Shown here piece after piece: positions 1-5,423 of a stretch of DNA of 5,423 nt (positions are counted from its first letter, which is position 1; every line of letters starts with the position of its first letter). Below the pieces are notes generated by a model, which did not search any database, was not told where the DNA came from, and saw only the letters and a list, made by a program, of their open reading frames with translations. This stretch comes from DATJPW01 sp035506215 (GTDB taxonomy: Bacteria > Desulfobacterota > Desulfomonilia > Desulfomonilales > Desulfomonilaceae): contig DATJPW010000107.1 of assembly GCA_035506215.1 (NCBI GenBank), forward strand, positions 1 to 5,423. The letters run 5' to 3'. The position numbers and the translations under genes were made by a program.

Positions 1-67
1 AACCGACAGTAAAAATAAGCAAGCTGGAAGCAAAGATTAATTCTCTGACTAAGCTTGGGATTCTCGA

Positions 68-98
68 TTGACATCCGGGCTGATTTTAGTGTCCATAT
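68..98 (+). promoter_or_regulatory. Possible promoter of the DUF3124-VTT pair
   Basis: A perfect -35 hexamer TTGACA lies at 68-73. No good -10 box follows at 16-18 bases: TCCATA (92-97) is poor, and CATATT (94-99) is better but 20 bases away. If real, the leader before the ATG at 227 would be over 100 bases long. It may depend on an activator, or be chance in an AT-rich gap. Confidence 0.25.
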
Positions 99-119
99 TG
101 GTGGCTGAAAGCGGTAACT

Positions 120-136
120 TCGGATGACATCGGATG
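120..136 (+). repeat. Short direct repeat TCGGATG with 10-base period
   Basis: TCGGATG occurs at 120-126 and again at 130-136, one helical turn apart. A related CGGATG lies on the opposite strand at 72-77, next to the TTGACA box, and TGACATC occurs at both 69-75 and 125-131. The spacing is like tandem half-sites for a DNA-binding regulator, but the units are short and no known operator is matched. Confidence 0.3.
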
Positions 137-214
137 GTAAGAAAGGAAAGACGTCCAATTGTTATCATCAACAAAGAGATGCATTGATGTAACTGTTCCA
201 AATATAAGAAGATA

Positions 215-219
215 AGGGA
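215..219 (+). promoter_or_regulatory. Ribosome binding site for the DUF3124 gene
   Basis: AGGGA lies 7 bases before the ATG at 227 and only 1 base before the ATG at 221. This spacing decides the start in favour of 227. Confidence 0.65.
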
Positions 220-226
220 AATGCAA

Positions 227-718
227 ATGAAGAGGACATCACGAAGAATCATGTTGGGGTTGGGGATGCTCGTCACAGCGAGTTTCTTGGCTACTGGTAT
301 TTGCTTTGCCGAGTCCATCGACCTATCCGAAGGGCAGACGGTTTATGTACCGGTCTATTCTCACATTTACGTTGTGAGGGGGCATCCCTTCGACTTAGGG
401 ATATGCCTCAGCATTCGCAACACAGATCCGAGCCACCCGATTACAATTCTCTCAGCAAATTATAATAATTCAGAGGGCAAGCTGGTGAGAAATTACTTGG
501 AGAGTCCGATCCAACTTAATCCTTTGGCTTCAACAGACTTCTTTGTCAGCGAATTGGATACAGCCGGAGGCTTGGGAGCCTCCTTCCTGGTCAAATGGAA
601 ATCAGAGATCAAAGTTAATGAGCCAATTATTGAGGGGGTTATGGCGGGTACTAAGTCAGGTCAAGGCATTTCATTTGTTTCCCGCGGCAAGGCTATCAAG
701 GACAGCTCGAAGAAATGA
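227..718 (+). CDS. DUF3124 family exported protein
   Basis: The 163-residue product has a basic start (KRTSRR), a hydrophobic stretch at about residues 8-25 and a likely signal peptidase I site after A28 (CFA|ES), so it should be exported to the periplasm. The mature part matches DUF3124 as I know it: GQTVYVPVYSHIYV (36-49), SIRNTDPSHPITIL (62-75), EGKLVRNYL (83-91), GASFLVKW (117-124), VNEPIIEGVMAGT (130-142) and QGISFVSRGKAI (146-157). The function of this family is unknown. The domain is complete, so the gene appears intact. I chose the ATG at 227 over the one at 221 because AGGGA at 215-219 lies 7 bases from 227 but only 1 from 221; the difference is two residues. C26 is not in a good lipobox (T-G-I-C), so a lipoprotein is unlikely. 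The SRRIML string also resembles a twin-arginine export motif. A VTT membrane-protein gene follows after 42 bases and is probably cotranscribed. Confidence 0.9.
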   Translation: MKRTSRRIMLGLGMLVTASFLATGICFAESIDLSEGQTVYVPVYSHIYVVRGHPFDLGICLSIRNTDPSHPITILSANYNNSEGKLVRNYLESPIQLNPLASTDFFVSELDTAGGLGASFLVKWKSEIKVNEPIIEGVMAGTKSGQGISFVSRGKAIKDSSKK

Positions 719-745
719 TACACACTCACGGCCACCGACGGATTC

Positions 746-757
746 GCATGGGAATGC
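746..757 (+). promoter_or_regulatory. Ribosome binding site of the VTT gene in a small hairpin loop
   Basis: GGGA at 750-753 sits 7 bases before the ATG at 761 and is the only candidate binding site. It is flanked by GCAT (746-749) and ATGC (754-757), which pair perfectly and leave GGGA as the tetraloop. Four base pairs is a weak stem, so the fold may have no effect. The binding-site call is firmer than the hairpin call. Confidence 0.4.
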
Positions 758-760
758 TTG

Positions 761-1489
761 ATGCTACCCGCGACTAAAAAGGACAAAATTAGACTTGCAG
801 CAGCCATTTGCATGCTCGTCCTGCTTGGTTCTGGATTGATTTGGTTTGGAAGGACCGGCCAGTTGGGGCGTTATTCACGTGAGTGGTGGGATGTTTTTAA
901 GAATACCGAGCAGATACGAGATTATCTCAACAGCTGGGGTGGCTTGGCTCCATTGGCTTTCGTTGCCATTCAAGCACTGCAAGTGGTTGTGTCTCCCATC
1001 CCTGGAGAAGTTACCGGCCTCGTAGGCGGCTTTCTCTTCGGTACACTGCGCGGCCTTATGTATTCCACAATCGGTTTGACTTTGGGCTCTACAATGGCGT
1101 TTCTCGCCGCAAGGGTCATTGGTCAACCATTCGTAAATTTGATCATAAGTCGTGAAACATTTGAGAAATTCAAGCGATTGACCGGGCCGCAAAGGGCAGC
1201 AATTATCTTTGTCCTCTTCGTGATCCCAGGATTTCCAAAAGACATCTTATCCTACCTTCTCGGTCTCAGCCCCATGCGTTTATTGACGTTCATAATCGTT
1301 TGCGGCCTCGGGCGTGTTCCTGGAACCGTTCTGCTCAGTTTCACCGGGTCGGCTTTTTACGCGGAGAGTTGGGATTTCCTAGCAATTATTTCGCTGATAA
1401 CGATTGCACTGGTAGTGCTTTTCTATCTTAAGAGAGATGCTGTAAAGAGATGGATTGAAAAGGTCCACATTCACAAACCGGAAACATGA
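761..1489 (+). CDS. TVP38/TMEM64 family (VTT domain) inner-membrane protein
   Basis: This 242-residue polytopic membrane protein belongs to the DedA/VTT superfamily, whose members are linked to lipid scrambling or carrier-lipid transport and envelope homeostasis; the substrate of this subgroup is not established. Residues 12-29 form an N-terminal membrane segment, followed by a charged stretch (about 31-58). The VTT core shows SPIPGEVTGLVGGFLFG (78-94), GLTLGSTMAFLAARVIG (105-121), the hallmark PGFPKDILSYLLGLSPM (156-172) and GRVPGTVLLSFTGSAF (184-199). A last membrane segment (about 205-222) leads to a basic cytoplasmic tail. The acidic residue of PGE (E83) and the arginine of GRVPG (R185) are conserved-looking polar residues in membrane regions and are candidate functional sites by inference. 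The length is normal for the family. The ATG at 761 is preferred, with GGGA at 750-753 seven bases upstream; a TTG at 758 is the only other in-frame choice. It follows the DUF3124 gene in the same frame, so cotranscription is likely. Confidence 0.92.
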   Translation: MLPATKKDKIRLAAAICMLVLLGSGLIWFGRTGQLGRYSREWWDVFKNTEQIRDYLNSWGGLAPLAFVAIQALQVVVSPIPGEVTGLVGGFLFGTLRGLMYSTIGLTLGSTMAFLAARVIGQPFVNLIISRETFEKFKRLTGPQRAAIIFVLFVIPGFPKDILSYLLGLSPMRLLTFIIVCGLGRVPGTVLLSFTGSAFYAESWDFLAIISLITIALVVLFYLKRDAVKRWIEKVHIHKPET

Positions 1490-1633
1490 TTCCACAAAAT
1501 GTACCGGAGTGTAAGGTGGAAAATTGCCTTTGGCGATGTTTAAAGAGGCGACGGGGGACGATCTCTCGACTCTATGACGAAGGAACTAGCGCAAAAGCCA
1601 GCTTTCTTCCGGTAACCTGAGTTCGTAAAAAAA
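1490..1633. other. Convergent intergenic gap without a clear terminator
   Basis: The VTT gene and the Kef-type gene end here facing each other. No strong hairpin followed by a T-run is visible for either direction. The elements present are a 6-base inverted pair TTCCAC (1490-1495) / GTGGAA (1516-1521) with a 20-base loop, a distant 7-base pair TACCGGA (1502-1508) / TCCGGTA (1608-1614), and a run of seven A at 1627-1633 that reads as seven U just after the minus-strand stop codon. No credible small gene is seen. Confidence 0.5.
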
Positions 1634-3331
1634 CTACCACTGATCATTGCCAACTTCACTTGCCAGCGCTTCAGTCATAGCTTTGGCGACCTCCTCTTCC
1701 TCAAAGGAGATTGCCGATACTCCCAGACCTTCAAGAATAGGCTTTGCGTAAAGAAACCTGGATCTTACAAGAGTCTGAATCTTTGGGTTCATGTCGAGCG
1801 CAGTCGTGACAATGGCGATCGCGCTTGTGAGGTCCGGCACCGTTATGAGTAGGAATTTCGCCTTTTCAATTCCGGCTGCCGTCAAAATTTCACGACGACT
1901 CCCATCACCATATATTGCCGGGTGACCTTCAGATACCAAGTTGCTGACCGTATCCACATTCAAATCCACCACAACGGGCTGCACCTCGGATTGCCTCAGA
2001 ATCGCCGATATTCGTTGGCCGACGGGTCCGTAGCCAATAACAATTGCCAGCGGCTTTTCATTGTGCTGAAGAAGATCCGTCTGGGTACGAACATTGGCAG
2101 CCCTTGCTTTTATCTCCGCCTGATAGTTTAGAATTCCCCAGAGCTTTTTCCTGCCCCGCAGCCAGTTTTCCGCGGGATCAATGGCCTTGAAGAGCAATGG
2201 ATTGAGAGTGATGGAAATCAGAGCGCATGTGACCACGACGCTGAATCCCTCTTGGGGCATCAGGTTAAAGGCTTGCGCCTGTTGGCTTAGCAGAAATGAG
2301 AATTCCCCGATTTGAGCCAAACCGATTCCCACTGTAAGGGCTGTACGTACTGAGTACCTGAGGACAAGGACCAACAGGCAGGAGACGAGGGCCTTCACTG
2401 CCACAATCACGAAAAAACATGCAGCGATGAAGCCTGGGTTAGTCAGAAGAAAACTCGGATCCAGAAGCATGCCGATGGACAAGAAAAACAGTACAGCGAA
2501 AGCGTCTCGCATCGGGAGAATGTCGGCTGCCGCCTGATGACTCACTCTTGTCTTGCCAACCACCATTCCAGCCAAAAATGCGCCGAGGGCTACTGAAGCG
2601 CTAAAAATTATGGCGGAGCCGGCCGCAATCAAGAAAGCCAGTACCAAGATTGTGAGCGTGAAGAGTTCTCGCGAACGAGATCGGGCGACGTGAGATAGCA
2701 ACCAGGGAATGATTCTCCCTCCGACGGGAACGATCAATATCCCCAAGGCTACCAGTTTGCCGACCGCGACGCCCAATGAAGTCAGGACGTCCCCTTTTTC
2801 TCCTCCGGCAAGCAAGACTGTCGTCATAGGCAGAAGCACCAGGACGAGTACGGTCAGGATATCTTGGACAATTAACCATCCGACCGCAACGTGACCGTGG
2901 ACGGTATCGAGCAGCCCGTTATCCGAAAGGCACCGCACCAGCGCCACAGTGCTGGACACCGCAAGCGCGAGGCCAAGCACCATGCCGGCGCCCGGCGATA
3001 AGCCGAAAGCCAAGGCCACGAACGCACCCAGGACGGTGACAAGCAGGGTTTGGACAATCGCACCCGGAACAGCGATTCCTTTGACGGTGAGAAGGTCTGT
3101 AAAATCAAAGTGCAAGCCCACACCGAACATGAGCAAAATGACCCCGACTTCGGCCAGTTGCCCTGCAAGATTTGGATCGGCGACGAATCCCGGAGTGTGG
3201 GGTCCCACAAGAATTCCCGCAAGCAAATAACCCACAATCGGAGACAACTTGAGCCGATGACTGATGAAACCAAGGACCAGCGCGGCAAAAAGACCTATGG
3301 CGAGAATCTCAATTATTTCCAAATGGGGCAT
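1634..3331 (-). CDS. ybaL: YbaL/Kef-type CPA2 cation:proton antiporter with TrkA-N domain
   Basis: The 565-residue product has a Na+/H+-exchanger membrane domain (about 1-385) followed by a cytoplasmic TrkA-N (RCK_N) nucleotide-binding domain (about 427-545). The N-terminal half closely resembles E. coli YbaL as I recall it: SPIVGYLLAGILVGP (30-44), TPGFVAD (46-52) and GVILLMFGVGLHF (63-75). WLIVQDILTVL (152-162) carries the Kef-like Q156-D157 pair in the transport core. SASVALGAFLAGMVVG (244-259), FFLSIGMLLD (282-291) and GIGLAQIGEFSFLL (335-348) are further family signatures. The Rossmann loop GYGPVG (433-438), D456 at the end of the second strand and GDGSRREIL (475-483) indicate NAD(H) or nucleotide sensing. 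Known relatives exchange K+ or other monovalent cations for H+; the ion used here cannot be read from sequence. There is no RCK_C domain. The length is close to YbaL (about 560). Start 3331 was chosen because GGAG precedes it by 9 bases and homology begins there. A GTG at 3403 overlapping the nhaA stop would add 24 residues without family character. Confidence 0.92.
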   Translation of the reverse strand: MPHLEIIEILAIGLFAALVLGFISHRLKLSPIVGYLLAGILVGPHTPGFVADPNLAGQLAEVGVILLMFGVGLHFDFTDLLTVKGIAVPGAIVQTLLVTVLGAFVALAFGLSPGAGMVLGLALAVSSTVALVRCLSDNGLLDTVHGHVAVGWLIVQDILTVLVLVLLPMTTVLLAGGEKGDVLTSLGVAVGKLVALGILIVPVGGRIIPWLLSHVARSRSRELFTLTILVLAFLIAAGSAIIFSASVALGAFLAGMVVGKTRVSHQAAADILPMRDAFAVLFFLSIGMLLDPSFLLTNPGFIAACFFVIVAVKALVSCLLVLVLRYSVRTALTVGIGLAQIGEFSFLLSQQAQAFNLMPQEGFSVVVTCALISITLNPLLFKAIDPAENWLRGRKKLWGILNYQAEIKARAANVRTQTDLLQHNEKPLAIVIGYGPVGQRISAILRQSEVQPVVVDLNVDTVSNLVSEGHPAIYGDGSRREILTAAGIEKAKFLLITVPDLTSAIAIVTTALDMNPKIQTLVRSRFLYAKPILEGLGVSAISFEEEEVAKAMTEALASEVGNDQW

Positions 3332-3340
3332 ACTTAACTT

Positions 3341-3344
3341 CTCC
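3341..3344 (-). promoter_or_regulatory. Ribosome binding site for the YbaL/Kef-type gene
   Basis: On the minus strand GGAG is followed by 9 bases and then the ATG at 3331. This supports 3331 over the longer GTG start at 3403. Confidence 0.7.
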
Positions 3345-3399
3345 AAACCATTGCAGCGGAAGATTCTCCATGTGGTTGCTATCAACGCAGCAGCCAGAT

Positions 3400-4770
3400 T
3401 CACACAGTCTTCTCGCGGGCTCGGCTGATCAGGCTCATCCGAAGCATGAGGATGCCTGCGGTTCCCGACACCAACGAGGCCAAGACAATAGCCATCTTCG
3501 CCGCTTCGTGAACCTGCTGATTCGTGAACGACAGATCAGCAATGAAAAGAGACATGGTAAAACCCATCCCACACAACAGCGCTCCGCCGTATAGGTGCTT
3601 CCAGGTCATCCTTTCCGGCATCTTTCCGAGGCCGCATCGTATGCAAAGCCACGTGGCCCCGAACACTCCCACTTGCTTGCCCACGAACAAACCAACCAGG
3701 ATGCCTAACGAGGAGGAACTTCCGACTGAATCCCACATGACGCCTCCGTCTACTGGAATGCCGCAATTGGCAAGAGCAAATAACGGCATCACTCCGAAAG
3801 AGACATATGGGTGGAGAGTCCTCTCCATGCGCTGAAGAGGCGGTTCAACCCTCTCCAGCAGATCACCAAGCTGCACTACCACTGCCTGATTCTGCTGACT
3901 GAGACGGAGCGAATAGTGGCCATCTCCTTCCGGTACGAAGCGACGAAGAGCGAGACGCGCCGCCTCTGCAAATTGGCCGGTGTTCTCCCCGGACCGTGCC
4001 GGGATACTCAGAGCCAAAATGACCCCTGCGATAGTGGGATGGACGCCCGACAAATAGGTGCAGACCCACAGAAGAATCCCTAGAATCACGTATGGCAGGG
4101 GCCACCGAAACCCAAGAATGTTGAACGATACGAGAGCAACCAGGACTAAGCCGGCAAATACCAGATAATATGCTTGAAGATCACCTACGTAGAAAAAGGC
4201 TATTACCGCCACGGCTCCCAGGTCGTCGAAGATCGCAAGGCTCACGAGGAAGACAGGAAGAAACGACGGCAAGCCACGTCCCGCCAGCGCCAACGCTCCA
4301 ACGACAAAGGCGATGTCCGTAGCCATAGGAATGGCCCAGCCGGAGACAGCGGATGTACCGTGGTTCAAAAGAAGGTACAGTCCAGCGGGAACAATCATGC
4401 CACCCAGAGCAGACATGCCGGGCAGCACAGCCCTACGAAACGAAGAGAGTTCGCCAACCAGTATCTCTCGCTTGATCTCCAGTCCAACCAGTAAAAAGAA
4501 TATCGTCATCAGCCCTTCGTTAATCCAGAAATGGACTGAGCGTTCAAAAGCGCGTCCGGCGATTCCGATGGCGATCTCCGAGTGGAACAACGTCTGGTAA
4601 GACGGAGCAAAGGGCGTATTAGCCCACGCGAAGCCCGTGACCGCTGCCACAAGCAGTGCTATGCCGCTCGACGCCTCGATGGCTGCAAATCGCTGGAATG
4701 GGAGGACAATCGCTTTCCCCAAGGATTTGCCTTTCAGGAAGAAACTCGTATCAACCAACCACTTACGCAT
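3400..4770 (-). CDS. nhaA: Na+/H+ antiporter NhaA (long form)
   Basis: This 456-residue inner-membrane protein exchanges Na+ (or Li+) for periplasmic protons, protecting the cell from sodium and high pH. The NhaA core is intact. MATDIAF carries D152 and AIFDDLGA carries D182-D183, matching E. coli D133, D163 and D164 with identical 30-residue spacing. GLFVGKQVG carries K365, equivalent to E. coli K300. GMGFTMSLFIADLSF (401-415) is the conserved late membrane motif, and FFLLVGLEIKREILVGEL (91-108) the conserved early one. The protein is about 70 residues longer than E. coli NhaA (388). Much of the excess is a hydrophilic segment at about 258-318, rich in R, Q and E, between membrane helices; long NhaA forms in other bacteria carry a similar segment. 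The ATG at 4770 is used, with GAGAA five bases upstream; a TTG at 4782 would add four residues but has no suitably placed binding site. It lies 22 bases after the TerC gene and 68 bases before the Kef-type gene, in one operon. Confidence 0.96.
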   Translation of the reverse strand: MRKWLVDTSFFLKGKSLGKAIVLPFQRFAAIEASSGIALLVAAVTGFAWANTPFAPSYQTLFHSEIAIGIAGRAFERSVHFWINEGLMTIFFLLVGLEIKREILVGELSSFRRAVLPGMSALGGMIVPAGLYLLLNHGTSAVSGWAIPMATDIAFVVGALALAGRGLPSFLPVFLVSLAIFDDLGAVAVIAFFYVGDLQAYYLVFAGLVLVALVSFNILGFRWPLPYVILGILLWVCTYLSGVHPTIAGVILALSIPARSGENTGQFAEAARLALRRFVPEGDGHYSLRLSQQNQAVVVQLGDLLERVEPPLQRMERTLHPYVSFGVMPLFALANCGIPVDGGVMWDSVGSSSSLGILVGLFVGKQVGVFGATWLCIRCGLGKMPERMTWKHLYGGALLCGMGFTMSLFIADLSFTNQQVHEAAKMAIVLASLVSGTAGILMLRMSLISRAREKTV

Positions 4771-4775
4771 AACTA

Positions 4776-4780
4776 TTCTC
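4776..4780 (-). promoter_or_regulatory. Weak ribosome binding site for nhaA
   Basis: GAGAA on the minus strand ends 5 bases before the ATG at 4770, inside the 22-base gap after the TerC stop codon. The match to the consensus is modest, so translation may partly depend on ribosomes finishing the TerC gene. Confidence 0.45.
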
Positions 4781-4792
4781 AATTCCAGTTGT

Positions 4793-5423
4793 TCAGCACT
4801 TTACCTCGTCTATCGGCTTGCCACGGCCCGACGTGATGAGGCTCGCCAGTACCGAGACGAACAGAATCAGCGCAACGATGCCCAAGGCGATCCACACCGG
4901 AATCTTGTAGATGTCTAACAGGAGCATTTTCACGCCAATGACCACTAGAATGGCAGCAAGTCCGTACTTGAGCAGATGAAACCGACCCGCCATATCGGCA
5001 AGAAGGAAATACATGGCCCGCAGTCCCAGGATAGCGAAGATGTTGGATGTGAAGACGATGAAGGGGTCGTCGGTTACTGCAAAAATCGCAGGGATAGAGT
5101 CCACAGAGAAGATCAGATCGCTCACCTCCACCAGCACCAAAACAAGAAACAGGGGCGTGGCGTAACGTATCCCCTCCCTCACCACAAAAAACTTCTCCCC
5201 GTGGTGGTCGGCTGTTATTTTCATGTGACTCCGCATCCAGCGGAGAACCGGGTTCTTCTCCAGGTCTGTCTCGTGGTCACCGAACACGAGCATTTTGACA
5301 CCGGTCAGCAGAAGGAATAGCCCAAAGACATAGAGAATCCAATGAAAACTTGCGAGCAGCAACGCGCCGAGGTAGATGAGCATGGCCCGCATTATGATCG
5401 CCCCGAGCACACCGTAGAGCAGC
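4793..5423 (-). CDS. TerC/Alx family integral membrane protein, 5' end outside window
   Basis: The reading frame is open to the right edge, so only the C-terminal part (about 209 residues of a usual 310-340) is visible. The likely true start lies beyond 5423. The GTG at 5410 is probably internal, because the residues before it (LLYG) continue the family pattern leading into VLGAIIMRA. Visible family marks, numbered from that GTG, are GLFLLLTGVKM (30-40), REGIRYATPLFLVL (78-91), VEVSDLIFSVDSIPAIFAVTDD (94-115), DPFIVFTSNIFAILGLRAMYFLL (115-137) and a last membrane helix ending near residue 193. The acidic residues E95, D98, D104, D114 and D115 lie in or near the membrane and are typical of the second TerC repeat; the first repeat is off the window. 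Relatives include E. coli Alx, an alkali-induced protein tied to manganese balance, and tellurite-resistance TerC. A metal-export or metal-homeostasis role is inferred. It is the first visible gene of the terC-nhaA-ybaL run. Confidence 0.92.
   Translation of the reverse strand, partial: LLYGVLGAIIMRAMLIYLGALLLASFHWILYVFGLFLLLTGVKMLVFGDHETDLEKNPVLRWMRSHMKITADHHGEKFFVVREGIRYATPLFLVLVLVEVSDLIFSVDSIPAIFAVTDDPFIVFTSNIFAILGLRAMYFLLADMAGRFHLLKYGLAAILVVIGVKMLLLDIYKIPVWIALGIVALILFVSVLASLITSGRGKPIDEVKC

Noticed and set aside
203..208. TATAAG as a -10 box for the DUF3124 gene
   Set aside because: No -35 box lies at a suitable distance, and transcription would start at or beyond the ribosome binding site at 215-219.
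49..318. Minus-strand open frame of 89 codons across the leader and the start of the DUF3124 gene
   Set aside because: The translation shows no recognisable domain, it overlaps the signal peptide coding region in antisense, and no good ribosome binding site was noticed; best explained as chance.
716..718. Selenocysteine at the TGA between the DUF3124 and VTT genes
   Set aside because: No stable SECIS-like hairpin is visible just downstream, the DUF3124 domain is complete before the stop, and the VTT gene has its own start.
543..761. Plus-strand 72-codon frame inside the end of the DUF3124 gene
   Set aside because: It lies in another frame of a well-supported gene and its translation is low-complexity arginine/serine-rich, typical of a shadow frame.
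1625..1650. Possible minus-strand terminator: TGATCA palindrome followed by the seven-U run after the Kef-type stop
   Set aside because: The palindrome leaves no room for a proper loop and pairs only a few bases, so it is not a credible intrinsic terminator.
2872..3288. 138-codon minus-strand frame inside the Kef-type gene
   Set aside because: It runs in another frame of a gene with clear family motifs; its serine/tryptophan/arginine-rich translation has no family character.
4174..4494. Plus-strand 106-codon frame antisense to nhaA
   Set aside because: The translation is highly charged and low in complexity (K/R/Q/H), expected from the complement of a hydrophobic membrane-protein gene.

Overview
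This window looks like ordinary chromosomal DNA from a Gram-negative bacterium. It holds five genes in two converging groups, all concerned with the cell envelope or with ion transport. There are no RNA genes, mobile elements, CRISPR arrays or phage genes. Moderate GC content, a DUF3124 protein, a TVP38-type membrane protein and long-form NhaA suggest a deltaproteobacterium in the broad sense (Desulfobacterota or relatives). That placement is an inference from gene content and protein style only; no marker gene is present to prove it.

Left part, + strand (about 1-1489): a 226-base AT-rich leader carries a perfect TTGACA box and short repeats. It is followed by an exported DUF3124 protein (227-718) and, 42 bases later, a TVP38/TMEM64 (VTT-domain) inner-membrane protein (761-1489). 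The two share a reading frame and are probably one transcript. A 144-base convergent gap (1490-1633) without a clear terminator separates this pair from the second group.

Right part, - strand, read from right to left: a TerC/Alx-family membrane protein whose 5' end lies beyond the right edge (4793-5423), then a Na+/H+ antiporter NhaA (3400-4770), then a YbaL/Kef-type CPA2 antiporter with a C-terminal TrkA-N domain (1634-3331). Gaps are 22 and 68 bases and each downstream start has its own ribosome binding site, so this looks like one operon. Together the three products would handle metal, sodium/proton and monovalent-cation balance, for example under alkaline or salt stress. The DUF3124-VTT pair may be an envelope-maintenance partner, but it is transcribed separately.

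I found no clearly new system. The points most worth a second look are the in-frame DUF3124/VTT arrangement, the twin-arginine-like signal on the DUF3124 protein, the TerC-NhaA-YbaL set as a possible pH/cation-stress operon, and the extra hydrophilic segment in NhaA.
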